DNA of 43,682 nucleotides from Candidatus Moranbacteria bacterium UBA2206 (GCA_002328565.1 DCUU01000004.1:1-43682), one strand, 5' to 3'. Positions 7,342 through 16,550 are shown, numbered from the stretch's first letter. Program-made: numbers and translations. Notes: generated by a model from the letters alone, not told the origin.

Positions 7342-7439
7342 AAATTATACTTATTCGCATACTCAATTTAGCAAAAAATCTTAGAAAAGTCTATTGCCAA
7401 ATGTTATCCACATTTTTATTTTTATTTTTACATTTTTTG

Positions 7440-7448
7440 TGGTATAAT
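7440..7448 (+). promoter_or_regulatory. extended -10 promoter of the secretion locus
   Basis: TGGTATAAT fits TGnTATAAT. The predicted start is about six bases before the ATG at 7461, giving a nearly leaderless transcript. It would drive the first gene, and perhaps much, of the type IV secretion locus. Confidence 0.5.
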
Positions 7449-7460
7449 TTATTTGCAAAT

Positions 7461-8492
7461 ATGAAACTAAAAAATATTAATGCAACCCTCCTAATACTAG
7501 TGAGCTTATTGTGTTTAAGCTTGGCTTTTTTTGTGAGCGCCACAGAAAATTCCAATAGCACAAAGAATATTTTTCTCGACTCTGACCAAGATGGTCTCAC
7601 TGACGCCGAAGAAAAAACCTATGGAACAGATCCACAAAAAGCTGACACCGATGGCGATGGTTATAGCGACGGCGCCGAAATTAAGGCTGGCTATGACCCA
7701 CTAAAAAAGGCTCCAGGAGACAAAATTATTACCTCACCAACTTCAGCCGTCAAAGGGGAGAGTATTGAAAACAATTCAAGCGACCTAGAAGAAAAGACCA
7801 ATCTAACTCAGGAAGTAGCTCAAAAGATATCCACTCTAACTAGTCAAAATAATCTAGAAGATCAAGAAGTTGGTATGGAAGAAGTTCAAGAAATTCTTGA
7901 TTCCATTATGAATGGTAAAAGTTTTGATAATGAATTACCCGAAATTTCTAAAGATGAGATAAAAATCCTAAAACAAAATTATGGCAATTTGAGCAAAGAA
8001 AAAGCCAAAGAAAAAATGAAAGCAGATGCCGTTAACTATTTCGTTTCTATTCTCTATATCTTCACTAGTAATTCCCCGAGGCCTCTAACTTCTGCTTCAG
8101 ATACAAATGCCGTGATAAGTCAAATTGTCACTCAAATTGCTTCTTCTTTGTCTTCTGGTGATCCAGCCAATCTAGCTGATCTTAGCCAAAGTGGTCAAAA
8201 AATTTATGAACAACTTACGGAGGTAGAAGTGCCGGAGGATATGATTGATACACAAATAAAAGCTTTGCAATATGGTCTTTATGCTCAAAGCTTGAAAAAT
8301 CTAATCAAGCTTGATCCTAGCGATCCGCTGTCAAATTTAGCTAATTATTCCAAAATTGCAACTTTTGTGCAAAATTTAAATGGTTTTTATAATGAAATTG
8401 AGAGTAAAATGAATGATTATGAAATTGACTCTGAAAATATTCAAAACCAATTAAACGACAAGGGCATTAATATAGATATTTTTGAAGAATAA
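7461..8492 (+). CDS. exported protein with calcium-binding type-3-like repeats
   Basis: This 343-residue protein has a signal peptide (residues 1-26). Two acidic repeats follow directly, DSDQDGLTDAEEKTYGTDP and ADTDGDGYSDGAEIKAGYDP. They match the thrombospondin type-3/EF-hand-like DxDxDGxxD pattern that binds calcium. The rest is helical, hydrophilic, and rich in Lys, Glu, Asn and Ser, without a known domain. The ATG at 7461 was chosen because an upstream in-frame ATG at 7401 precedes the promoter. It is the first gene of the secretion locus and lies seven bases before the next gene, so it is probably an extracellular or envelope component of that machine. Its exact role is unknown. Confidence 0.7.
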   Translation: MKLKNINATLLILVSLLCLSLAFFVSATENSNSTKNIFLDSDQDGLTDAEEKTYGTDPQKADTDGDGYSDGAEIKAGYDPLKKAPGDKIITSPTSAVKGESIENNSSDLEEKTNLTQEVAQKISTLTSQNNLEDQEVGMEEVQEILDSIMNGKSFDNELPEISKDEIKILKQNYGNLSKEKAKEKMKADAVNYFVSILYIFTSNSPRPLTSASDTNAVISQIVTQIASSLSSGDPANLADLSQSGQKIYEQLTEVEVPEDMIDTQIKALQYGLYAQSLKNLIKLDPSDPLSNLANYSKIATFVQNLNGFYNEIESKMNDYEIDSENIQNQLNDKGINIDIFEE

Positions 8493-8499
8493 AAAACTT

Positions 8500-9465
8500 A
8501 TGAGATCGAATAAAAATAAAATTGCAGAAAAAATAATCTTGACAGTTTTTTCATTAATGCTTTTTTGTTTTAGTGGTGTGCCCAAGAGTCAATCAGCTTG
8601 GATTCCTGGACTTGATCCTGGCATTATGGAAGGACTAATGTTGATAGAAGATATGATAAACGGACTTCAAGTCGGTACCATGAAACAACAAGCTGTTTTG
8701 GGACTAAATATGCAAGTCGACATGCTAGCAGGGCACGGCGCAGGTGGCGAACCCTCTTTTATCATTAATTGGCAGTCTTACCTTATCGATGAACCAATGA
8801 ACGAAACCAACCTCTATATGAATGACTATATCAGCCAAATGACTCGCGGAAGAAATTCTTCTTCGCTCTATTCCACTGAAGGTTTTTCCGGTCCGGCTAA
8901 TTATGGCGCCCAACTTGGACAATTAGCAGGAGTATTAGGCAACGCCAAGCAACAAAGATTAACCTACGAAGGTGACCCATCACAGATGCTTCAAGGTGGA
9001 AATTTCAAAAATATGGAACTCTATCTTTCCGGTGTCAACAATCCTTGGAGTTTTAATATCGCTGTAGAATCTGAAAAACGGCGAGTTCTTGAAGATAAGC
9101 GGTTTACTGCTCAAGCAAAAGCAGTGGCTAATCAAGGATTTCCTGGTACAGCTGGCATCTTAACCAAAGAATTAATGGCCAATACTCAAGATATGCCCAA
9201 CAAACTTCTAGCAGCCGCTTCCAGTATTCCAGAAGTTGCCACCGCCTTGGTCACCCAAATGATTAGTCGAACAGTTACACAAGGATTTGTGAGTATTCGC
9301 TCCAAAACCGCCAAAGCCACCGCCGGCGTAACCAAATATACCAACGCCACCAATCAGGCTATGACTACCTACGGCCCAGCCGCTAGATTTGGAGTGGATG
9401 CCGTGAAAAATTCCGGGCAAACAGTCGATGATATAAAAAAATCAGCTGGGGATATTGTATTGTAA
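8500..9465 (+). CDS. exported conserved protein of the secretion locus
   Basis: This 321-residue protein has a signal peptide ending near SQSAW. A helical mature part follows (MEGLMLIEDMINGLQVGTMKQQAVLGLNMQV), then Gly/Asn-rich stretches and a C-terminal Ala/Thr-rich region. No enzyme motif is visible. The position before VirB6 and the helix-rich exported nature recall VirB5/TrbJ-type minor pilus proteins, but I see no diagnostic sequence. The start is an ATG at 8500, seven bases after the previous stop; a TTG at 8482 would overlap the previous gene and is less likely. Probable periplasmic or pilus-associated subunit. Confidence 0.6.
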   Translation: MRSNKNKIAEKIILTVFSLMLFCFSGVPKSQSAWIPGLDPGIMEGLMLIEDMINGLQVGTMKQQAVLGLNMQVDMLAGHGAGGEPSFIINWQSYLIDEPMNETNLYMNDYISQMTRGRNSSSLYSTEGFSGPANYGAQLGQLAGVLGNAKQQRLTYEGDPSQMLQGGNFKNMELYLSGVNNPWSFNIAVESEKRRVLEDKRFTAQAKAVANQGFPGTAGILTKELMANTQDMPNKLLAAASSIPEVATALVTQMISRTVTQGFVSIRSKTAKATAGVTKYTNATNQAMTTYGPAARFGVDAVKNSGQTVDDIKKSAGDIVL

Positions 9466-9470
9466 GATTG

Positions 9471-9623
9471 TAGAGGCGCGATTTATCGCGACTGAAACAT
9501 TGTTACTGAAACATTATCAATATAAGCCAAAAAATATAATTACAAAGCGCACAAAACATCAGACGCGAATAACAACACAAGACGCGACAATATAAACACC
9601 AGACGCGATAAATCGCGTCTCTA
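9471..9623. repeat. 153-bp palindromic repeat with CGCGATTTATCGCG ends
   Basis: TAGAGGCGCGATTTATCGCG (9471-9490) and CGCGATAAATCGCGTCTCTA (9604-9623) pair at 19 of 20 positions. AGACGCGA occurs three times in the right half. The element fills the gap before VirB6 and ends six bases before its ATG. The arm type resembles interspersed repeats of many bacterial genomes. Confidence 0.8.
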
Positions 9624-9628
9624 CGGAA

Positions 9629-11974
9629 ATGAAAATAAAAACTCAAACTAAAAAATTCCTTCTAATCGCAATTTTTGTTTTGGCGATTGGTTTTGGGTTT
9701 GGGAAAGGGGAGAGGGTGGAGGCGGCGGATACAATCAATTGTTCTGGAGTGGCTTCATCTGATATGGGAGAATGTTTTTGCCTTGGAATTCCCATTAGTG
9801 ACGCTACTTCTTGTGAAAATTGCAAGAGTACACTTTCAGCCCCTTTATATACTGCAGAAAAATGCTTCTGGAAAAATACTAGTAAAACTGTACTTGGAAT
9901 ACCTACAGAAATAAAAACAAAACCTGCAGATATAAAACCAAATGATGTCTGCGGTGGCACTTGGAGCGCACTTACCTCTGGCCCTGGAGCTTGGCTTAAT
10001 TGTTTTCTTCTTTATATTTTGCGTTTTCTGGTTTTTCTTCTTTCTCTTTCAGCTACTCTTTTTGGTTGGATAATCAAACCAGAAAATATCACCTCTGTAA
10101 TTAGCAATTCAGTAGTCTACGAATCTTGGACAATGGTGCGTGATATTTTGAATGTTTCCTTTATAATGTTTCTGCTTTTTTCCGCTTTCGCCACTGTTTT
10201 TCAGATTGATAAATATAGTTATAAAAAAACACTCCTCACCATTGTGATTATGGCACTTTTGGTCAATTTTAGTTTTCCAATTTCTCGTTTCATCATCGAT
10301 GTTTCTAATATGATGATGTACTATTTCATTGGCGCTTTAACGATACACGACAAAGCTGCATCAGCAAGCTGGTTTGTTGATATGACACAAAGTGCTGGCA
10401 TAGCAGATATGCTCACAGCAGAAATTAGTGCTGATACCTCCTATTTATTAGCGGCGGTAGTTTTTGTTTTTATTTTAGCCGTCACATTTCTCACCATCGC
10501 TGTACTGTTTGTTATTCGTACTATTGCTTTGGCAATTCTAATTATCTTTTCTTCTTTAGCCTTTATCGGCGCCGCTATTCCACCACTAGCTAAATATTCC
10601 GGTGATTGGTGGAATAAACTTTTTAGTTATTGTTTTTTTGGACCGATTATGATTTTTATGCTTTATGTTGCCTCTAGTATGATGGGAACGATAAGCAGAC
10701 TTGGTGATGGGGAAATGACAAGAATCGCTGGGGAAAATTCTGCAACTTCTGAAATTATCGCATCCTACTCTTTTTTCGCCATCCCCATCGTCATCCTTTG
10801 GATGGGGCTCGGCATTGCCCAATCTATGAGCATCCACGGCGCAGGCGCCGTCGTCGGGCAAGGAAGAAAGCTTATGAATTTACCAGTTAAATTTGGCAAA
10901 TGGGGAGGAATTACATTAGCTAAAAAAGCCGAGCGAGGAGTTGCTAATTCTAAACATTTTTGGTGGGCAAGTCCTACTGTTTTTAAGGAAGGGTGGAAAC
11001 AACGCACCAAGGACTTGGAGGAACGCGCTTTTGGTCCATCTAAAGGAAGGATGCGGGATCGTTTGAATAAATTATTTGAAGGAACAAAAACAGATTACGA
11101 ACAATTAGAAAAGGACCGCTTGGTTGCTACTAGAGCGAAAGAATTCAAAGAAATATCTGAAAATTCAAATGTTCTATTGAGTCAAGGAGCTAAGTTGGCT
11201 GGCGTCGATAAAGAATCTGCCCGAAGAGATTGGAAAGCAATTGTCAGAATTCTTTACTCTAATCGAGATCAAGATGAGCTTATGGGATATATTAGAAATA
11301 ATTTTGATAAAAAGATTCTCCCTGGTGGAAAATGCTTTAGAGATCTCGAGATAAATGAAAAAGAACTTGGTGTTTCTGGATGGAATGTAAATCAAGCTGT
11401 AAGAAAAATCCTAGAGTCATGCGGAGAAGATGAGAAACAAATCGATAAACTTATTCTAGATCTTGGAGAAATTGGTGCTGGCAATGTTGGCATTGGGCAT
11501 GGAGGGGCAAGTTATGATATAAACGGGAATATTATTCATGCTGAAAACAAATGGCAACAAGCCAAAACAGCCATTGGAAAATTAGCCACCATAGATGAGG
11601 TGCAAAATTTAGTTAAAAAAATACATAGAAATAATATTACCAGTGAAATAAAAGATTCAGATGGAGATACTGAGATAAATGCCGAATTTACTGAAATGGT
11701 TAGAAGTGGAATTTTAGGCAATATAACCAATCAAGTCGACCGCCATAGTGCTTCCTTCTATCAACATATTGGTAAAAAGGAAAGTATTAAGGGCATGCTA
11801 AAACAAATAGAAAAACTTGCTACAGTGGGTGAAGATGAATGGGTAACTGACTCCGATGGCACCAACGGAAGGCTTGAAAAAAATAAAACAATCTCTCCGG
11901 AGCAAAAAGCTATCGCTGAGAAATGGGTCGATGCGTTGAAATATTTCGTGGAAAATGGAAAAAAGAAGCCTTAA
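9629..11974 (+). CDS. VirB6/TrbL-type polytopic membrane protein of the secretion system
   Basis: This 781-residue protein has a signal peptide (residues 1-32) and a short Cys-rich extracytoplasmic segment (CSGV...CFCLGI...CENC, about 38-85). About seven membrane segments lie between residues 118 and 415. A 360-residue charged, helical cytoplasmic tail follows. Polytopic proteins of this layout form the inner-membrane channel core (VirB6/TrbL) in type IV systems. Its place directly upstream of PrgI and VirB4 supports this. The cysteine pairs may form disulfides. The long tail is unusual for VirB6 and may contact VirB4 or the next gene product. Assignment is from topology and context, not from a catalytic motif. 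Confidence 0.72.
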   Translation: MKIKTQTKKFLLIAIFVLAIGFGFGKGERVEAADTINCSGVASSDMGECFCLGIPISDATSCENCKSTLSAPLYTAEKCFWKNTSKTVLGIPTEIKTKPADIKPNDVCGGTWSALTSGPGAWLNCFLLYILRFLVFLLSLSATLFGWIIKPENITSVISNSVVYESWTMVRDILNVSFIMFLLFSAFATVFQIDKYSYKKTLLTIVIMALLVNFSFPISRFIIDVSNMMMYYFIGALTIHDKAASASWFVDMTQSAGIADMLTAEISADTSYLLAAVVFVFILAVTFLTIAVLFVIRTIALAILIIFSSLAFIGAAIPPLAKYSGDWWNKLFSYCFFGPIMIFMLYVASSMMGTISRLGDGEMTRIAGENSATSEIIASYSFFAIPIVILWMGLGIAQSMSIHGAGAVVGQGRKLMNLPVKFGKWGGITLAKKAERGVANSKHFWWASPTVFKEGWKQRTKDLEERAFGPSKGRMRDRLNKLFEGTKTDYEQLEKDRLVATRAKEFKEISENSNVLLSQGAKLAGVDKESARRDWKAIVRILYSNRDQDELMGYIRNNFDKKILPGGKCFRDLEINEKELGVSGWNVNQAVRKILESCGEDEKQIDKLILDLGEIGAGNVGIGHGGASYDINGNIIHAENKWQQAKTAIGKLATIDEVQNLVKKIHRNNITSEIKDSDGDTEINAEFTEMVRSGILGNITNQVDRHSASFYQHIGKKESIKGMLKQIEKLATVGEDEWVTDSDGTNGRLEKNKTISPEQKAIAEKWVDALKYFVENGKKKP

Positions 11975-12001
11975 AATTTAATACTACTCAAATAAATCAT
12001 T

Positions 12002-13375
12002 ATGGATTTTGAAAAAATAAAAAATATTATTGATGAAAGTGATCCCGGAGAAGCAATTGAACTCCTAAAAGAATTAAAGAAAAGTAATTCCTCTTTAGGT
12101 TTGCCTGCTTCTCTAATCCTACAATTAAAATTCATTGCCTTTCCTAGTTTATCTGATGATGAAGCATCTGAACTTTTACAAAAAAATTATCTTGACGCTT
12201 TTAGTTTTAATATACTTTTCAAGGGTTTATTAACCGCTAAATTATTTTCCATTCCTTATTCTGTGCGTGATGAACTTAGAAAAAAATTAAAAAGAGCTTT
12301 GGTGGAAAACCAACAAAAGCTAGGCCTGCTCACAGTTGGACAATGGATAACTGAATTTGAAAAAACTCATGATGTCAAAACCAGAAATTTATCCGCTTCA
12401 GTTGATTTCGTAAACACCAGTCGAAATGCTATGGCGTTAAGCCCAATTGAAAAAGGCCGGCTTAAAGAACTTATTAACACATATGACTACCTGCTTGTCA
12501 CCACCCTACCGGCCACTGGACCAGCACTTAATGCAATCCTAAACTCTAATCATCAATCATCACAAAATCTTTCTTCTACACAATCGCAAACCTTACATAA
12601 TTTTATTCCTCAAGATCCTATTTTAAGTAATCTAGAAGATCAAACAAAAATTGAACATCTTTCGCTTTCCGACGTCCTCAAAAAATTTCCTGAACTTGGT
12701 GAACAGTTAATAACTTCAATGCGCATCAAACTCAAAAATTTTCCAGAACCGGTCCGACCGTCAATTAATAATTGGCTTTCCGACTATACTTTCAGTCTCG
12801 GCTTTGAATCCCACAGCGCGATGGATCGCGGAACATATTTATTTCGCAATGACAATTCTAAAATACTAAATTCCAATGATCGCGAAAGACTTTCTTTCAT
12901 TCTGAAAGCTTACGATGAAAATTCTTTGGTGGATGTGAATGTCAATACCAAACAAGTTATTTTTCCAAAACGCGAAACAAAAATCAATGAACAAAAAGCA
13001 ATGAACAATAATCAGAGAACAACGAACGACGAACGACGAACAATAAATAATAATCAACAAGCAAGAATAAACACTCCGCAACTTCAAGTACCGCAAAGAA
13101 ATATTTCAGAAATTTATAATGCTAAAAAACAATCCGATCAACCAAAAGATATTTTCAAAGAAGAAAGAATAACTACAGAAAACAGAAATGCCGGTAACAT
13201 CAATTTCAGTTCTCCACAAAAATTGCCCTATGAAAAACAAGTAATTCAGCCTCAGCCAATTCAACAACCCCAAAAACCAACTCCAGTCCCGCAACCAATG
13301 CGTATTTCCTCACAAAATCTGCGAAAAACAGATGTTCCACCAGGGAATATAGTTAATTTAAAAGACAAACAATAA
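12002..13375 (+). CDS. cytosolic protein of the secretion locus with Q/N-rich tail
   Basis: This 457-residue protein has no signal peptide or membrane segment. Residues 1-320 are mostly helical with Leu/Ile-rich helices (DPGEAIELLKELKKSN, LEDQTKIEHLSLSDVLKKFP). Residues about 325-457 are low in complexity, rich in Asn, Gln, Arg and Pro. Part of this tail (about 13000-13060) is encoded by AACGAACGACGAACGACG repeat DNA. I do not recognise a family. It lies 27 bp after VirB6 and before PrgI, so a cytoplasmic accessory or scaffold role in the secretion system is likely but unproven. Confidence 0.6.
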   Translation: MDFEKIKNIIDESDPGEAIELLKELKKSNSSLGLPASLILQLKFIAFPSLSDDEASELLQKNYLDAFSFNILFKGLLTAKLFSIPYSVRDELRKKLKRALVENQQKLGLLTVGQWITEFEKTHDVKTRNLSASVDFVNTSRNAMALSPIEKGRLKELINTYDYLLVTTLPATGPALNAILNSNHQSSQNLSSTQSQTLHNFIPQDPILSNLEDQTKIEHLSLSDVLKKFPELGEQLITSMRIKLKNFPEPVRPSINNWLSDYTFSLGFESHSAMDRGTYLFRNDNSKILNSNDRERLSFILKAYDENSLVDVNVNTKQVIFPKRETKINEQKAMNNNQRTTNDERRTINNNQQARINTPQLQVPQRNISEIYNAKKQSDQPKDIFKEERITTENRNAGNINFSSPQKLPYEKQVIQPQPIQQPQKPTPVPQPMRISSQNLRKTDVPPGNIVNLKDKQ

Positions 13376-13377
13376 TA

Positions 13378-13445
13378 ATTTACGAAAATACGAATCTAGC
13401 GAAAGTACAAATTCGTAATTTAGTTTAATTCGTATTTTCGTAAAT
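13378..13445. repeat. TTTACGAAAATACGAAT palindrome, copy 1
   Basis: The 18-nt arms ATTTACGAAAATACGAAT (13378-13395) and inverse (13428-13445) are perfect. The loop begins CTAGCGAAAGTAC. The copies at 13871 and 14633 are nearly identical. It sits in the gap between the Q/N-rich gene and prgI. Confidence 0.9.
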
Positions 13446-13471
13446 AATAAACAACTAACCAAACACACAAA

Positions 13472-13867
13472 ATGCTTTTTAATGTGCCACAATTCATCGA
13501 CATCGAAGATAAAATCGTCGGTCCGCTTACAGCCAAGCAACTTGGCTGGCTTGGAATTGCCGGAATTTTGCTTTTGATTTTTTGGAGCACACTGGTTTTC
13601 TCCACCTTTATTCCTGTTGCCATCGTCACACTGGCCATTTTTGGTGCGTTGGCATTTTACCGACCGTACAATCAACCCCTGCTAAATTTTCTGATGTCAG
13701 GTGTCAATTTTTTTCTCAAGCCCAAGGTCTATGTTTGGAAGCGATATTATGATAATATGAAAGTAGCCAAAAAAATCCAAAAACCCAAAGAAGAAATTGT
13801 TGTTAAAAGAAAAGTTTTAGATAACGAAAAAATAAAAGAATTAACAGAAAGACTAAATCGAAAATAA
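13472..13867 (+). CDS. prgI: PrgI family membrane protein
   Basis: This 131-residue protein opens with the PrgI signature: NVPQFIDIEDKIVGPLTAKQLGWLGIAG. Two closely spaced membrane helices (about residues 28-45 and 48-64) and YRPYNQPLLNFL follow, then a Lys-rich cytoplasmic tail. PrgI proteins are short inner-membrane components of conjugation-type IV systems of Gram-positive bacteria and Patescibacteria and are always near VirB4-type ATPases. It is flanked on both sides by near-identical palindromic repeats, which may decouple its expression from its neighbours. Confidence 0.88.
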   Translation: MLFNVPQFIDIEDKIVGPLTAKQLGWLGIAGILLLIFWSTLVFSTFIPVAIVTLAIFGALAFYRPYNQPLLNFLMSGVNFFLKPKVYVWKRYYDNMKVAKKIQKPKEEIVVKRKVLDNEKIKELTERLNRK

Positions 13868-13870
13868 TCC

Positions 13871-13936
13871 TTTACGAAAATACGAATCTAGCGAAAGTAC
13901 GAATTTGTAATTTAGTTTAATCCGTATTTTCGTAAA
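13871..13936. repeat. TTTACGAAAATACGAAT palindrome, copy 2
   Basis: TTTACGAAAATACGAAT (13871-13887) pairs with ATCCGTATTTTCGTAAA (13920-13936) with one mismatch. It lies in the prgI/traC-like gap, eight bases before the ATG at 13944. Confidence 0.9.
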
Positions 13937-13943
13937 TAAGTTT

Positions 13944-14630
13944 ATGGAAATATTACATTCAAAAAAACTTTCCACCGAACCGTCATCTTCACCGACTCAA
14001 AAATATTTAGACGTAGCTGAAGTTAAGGATGACACGGTTATTTTGAAATCAGGCGCATTGCGTTCTGTTTTAGCTGTGTCTGCCATCAACTTTGACTTGA
14101 AATCAACCCAAGAACAAGAGGCTATCATCAATCAATACCAAAATTTTCTCAATTCTGTAGATTTCCCTATTCAAATTATTGTGAGCTCAAGAAAATTAGA
14201 TATGCGAAATTATTTTAATTATGTCACTACTAAAGAAAAGAATCAGCCCAGCGAACTTTTGCGATTGCAGTTATCTGAATATAAAAATTTCATCGAACAA
14301 CTGGTTAGTGGTTCCAATATTATGGAAAAGAATTTCTATATTATCGTACCTTTTTCCCCTATTGAGAACAAAGAGAAAGGCTTTTTTTCCAATCTTGGTA
14401 GCCTTATGAATCCACAAAAAAATATTATCGAAAAAAATGAGAACTTTGAAACCTACAAAAATCAGCTTTTTCAAAGAGTCGATCATATTATCGCCGCTCT
14501 TTCTGGTATCGGACTGCGCATTGCCCCACTCAAAACTGAAGAACTCATTGAACTACTATTCAATTCATACAACCCAGAAATTTTCAACGCCTCAGAATTG
14601 AAAAATGTAGAGAAGTTAGAATTACAATAA
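13944..14630 (+). CDS. TraC-like domain protein
   Basis: This 228-residue soluble protein lies between PrgI and VirB4. It resembles the N-terminal TraC-like part of VirB4/TraC ATPases (YLDVAEVKDDTVILKSGALRSVLAVSAINFDLKS, then a helix-rich region and GIGLRIAPLKTEELIELLFNSYNP). It has no Walker motifs and so cannot be an ATPase. Such separate TraC-like proteins next to VirB4 are found in several PrgI-type systems. The VirB4 gene downstream keeps its own N-terminal domain, so this is an extra paralogous subunit and not a broken half of VirB4. Palindromic repeats flank it on both sides. Confidence 0.75.
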   Translation: MEILHSKKLSTEPSSSPTQKYLDVAEVKDDTVILKSGALRSVLAVSAINFDLKSTQEQEAIINQYQNFLNSVDFPIQIIVSSRKLDMRNYFNYVTTKEKNQPSELLRLQLSEYKNFIEQLVSGSNIMEKNFYIIVPFSPIENKEKGFFSNLGSLMNPQKNIIEKNENFETYKNQLFQRVDHIIAALSGIGLRIAPLKTEELIELLFNSYNPEIFNASELKNVEKLELQ

Positions 14631-14632
14631 AA

Positions 14633-14698
14633 TTTACGAAAATACGAATCTAGCGAAAGTACGAATTCGTAATTTAGTTTAATTCGTATTTTCGTAAA
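14633..14698. repeat. TTTACGAAAATACGAAT palindrome, copy 3
   Basis: The perfect 17-nt arms are at 14633-14649 and 14682-14698. The loop contains ACGAATTCGT, itself palindromic. It lies between the TraC-like gene and virB4. Confidence 0.9.
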
Positions 14699-14722
14699 TA
14701 ATAAAACACATAAAAAACATAG

Positions 14723-16543
14723 ATGCTTAATTTTCTTAAAAAAAATACCGATACCACACCCGCTAAAACCGATGCGATTCTTGAAGGTGAAAAATACTAT
14801 CAGGAAGGTGTTTCACGTCTCAATGACCTTTTGGCACCAGCTGCAATAAAAATAATGCCGAAATTTATCCGTGTTGGAGAAACTCTGGCGCAGACTATTT
14901 TTGTGGTGGCCTATCCAAGATTTCTCAATAGCAATTGGTTTTCTCCAATAATAAACATTGATTTGCCAATTGACATTTCAATGTTTGTTCACCCAATCGA
15001 AACTTATGACATCCTGAAGGATCTCAAAAAAAATGCCACTCGAGTTGAATCACAAATCCATATCGAACAAGAGAAAGGTATGATTCGCGATCCCGCCCTT
15101 GAAACTGCCATTCAAGATATTGATGAATTGCGAAACAATCTACAACAAGGCACAGAAAAGTTTTTTCGTTTTGGACTCTATATCACAGCTTACGGTGAAA
15201 ATGAAAAAGAACTTTCTGACATTACCCGATCAATTGAAGCCATCCTAGAAGCTCAACTAGTATATGTGAAACCAGCTATTTTCAAATCAGAACAAGGTTT
15301 CAATTCGACTTTGCCGTTAGCTAATGACGAACTAGACATAGGCTCTAGTATGAACAGCGCGCCTCTTTCCACCACTTTTCCTTTTGTTTCTTCCACTCTT
15401 TCTTCTAATGAAGGCATCCTCTATGGGATAAACCGCCACAATAATAGCTTGATTATTTTCGATCGCTTCAAAATGGAAAATGCCAATATGGTAGTTTTTG
15501 CTAAATCCGGTGCTGGAAAAAGCTATACTATAAAATTGGAAGTTTTGCGTTCACTTATGATGGGAACTGATGTGATTATTATCGACCCTGAAAATGAATA
15601 TAAGCATCTTTGCGACACAGTCGGGGGAACTTTCATAAAAATTTCTCTCAATTCTAACAATCATATCAATCCTTTTGACCTTCCACATATCAAAGAAGAT
15701 GAAGATCCGGAAGATGTCCTTCGCAATAATATCGCCAATCTTCTTGGACTTTTGCACATTATGCTCGGAAACATTACTCCAGAAGAAGATTCGATTTTAG
15801 GCCGAGCTATTCGAGAAACTTATGCTGTTCGCGATATTTCAGCCGAAACCAATTTCAATTCTCTCAATAAAGAATCTTATCCGACCATGTCCGATCTTTA
15901 TCAAATTTTGCGCAGTATGGATGGAGGAGAAAATTTGGCTATTCGTATGGAAAAATATACTGAAGGAATTTTCTCTGGTTTTTTAAATAACATTACTAAC
16001 GTAAGAGTGGATAATCCGATGATGGTTTTCAATATCCGCGACATGGAAGAGGAACTGCGACCAATTGCTATGTATATGGTAATGCAATTTATTTGGAACG
16101 AAATGCGAACCACCCTCAAAAGAAGACTGGTCTTAGCTGATGAAGCTTGGGTAATGATGAAATATGATGACGCCGCTTCTTTCCTTTTTGGCATCGCTAA
16201 ACGTTGTCGAAAATATTATACCGGCCTCACTACTGTAACTCAAGATGTTAATGACTTTTTGAGCTCACGCTACGGCAAAGCTATTGTCACTAATTCTTCT
16301 ATTCAATTGCTTCTAAAACAATCCCCAGCGGCGGTGGATGTGATTAGTGAAACATTCTATCTGACTGATCAGGAAAAATTTCTACTTCTTGAATCAAATG
16401 TCGGAGAAGGAATTTTTTTCGCCGGCACTAATCATGTTGCCATCAAAGTAGTAGCCTCCTATTCAGAAGACCAGATAATCACCACTGACCCAGCTCAAAT
16501 GCTAGAAATTGAAAGGGCCAAGAAAGATTTCGAGGAAGAATAA
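14723..16543 (+). CDS. virB4: VirB4-type secretion ATPase
   Basis: This 606-residue cytoplasmic ATPase has an N-terminal VirB4/CagE domain (about 30-230), which includes IDLPIDISMFVHPIETYDILKDL. The C-terminal RecA-like domain has Walker A FAKSGAGKSYTIKLEVL (near residue 262), Walker B LVLADEAWVMM (near residue 470), and the downstream VTQDVNDFLSSRYGKAIVTNSSIQLLLKQ, typical for VirB4/TraC. It would energise assembly of the type IV machine at the inner membrane and may extract pilin. Length and motifs are complete. No coupling protein (VirD4) or relaxase is present in the window, so the system's cargo is open. Confidence 0.93.
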   Translation: MLNFLKKNTDTTPAKTDAILEGEKYYQEGVSRLNDLLAPAAIKIMPKFIRVGETLAQTIFVVAYPRFLNSNWFSPIINIDLPIDISMFVHPIETYDILKDLKKNATRVESQIHIEQEKGMIRDPALETAIQDIDELRNNLQQGTEKFFRFGLYITAYGENEKELSDITRSIEAILEAQLVYVKPAIFKSEQGFNSTLPLANDELDIGSSMNSAPLSTTFPFVSSTLSSNEGILYGINRHNNSLIIFDRFKMENANMVVFAKSGAGKSYTIKLEVLRSLMMGTDVIIIDPENEYKHLCDTVGGTFIKISLNSNNHINPFDLPHIKEDEDPEDVLRNNIANLLGLLHIMLGNITPEEDSILGRAIRETYAVRDISAETNFNSLNKESYPTMSDLYQILRSMDGGENLAIRMEKYTEGIFSGFLNNITNVRVDNPMMVFNIRDMEEELRPIAMYMVMQFIWNEMRTTLKRRLVLADEAWVMMKYDDAASFLFGIAKRCRKYYTGLTTVTQDVNDFLSSRYGKAIVTNSSIQLLLKQSPAAVDVISETFYLTDQEKFLLLESNVGEGIFFAGTNHVAIKVVASYSEDQIITTDPAQMLEIERAKKDFEEE

Positions 16544-16550
16544 GATTTCT

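Noticed and set aside
7344..7349. TATAAT as promoter of the UbiA-like gene
   Set aside because: It lies only two bases before the ATG, so transcription would begin inside the coding region; no extended -10 element.
13378..14698. CRISPR array
   Set aside because: The repeats are palindromes separated by whole genes, without short regular spacers or cas genes.
13944..16543. VirB4 split by a frameshift into two genes
   Set aside because: The downstream gene has its own complete N-terminal domain, and the palindromic repeat separates two intact genes.
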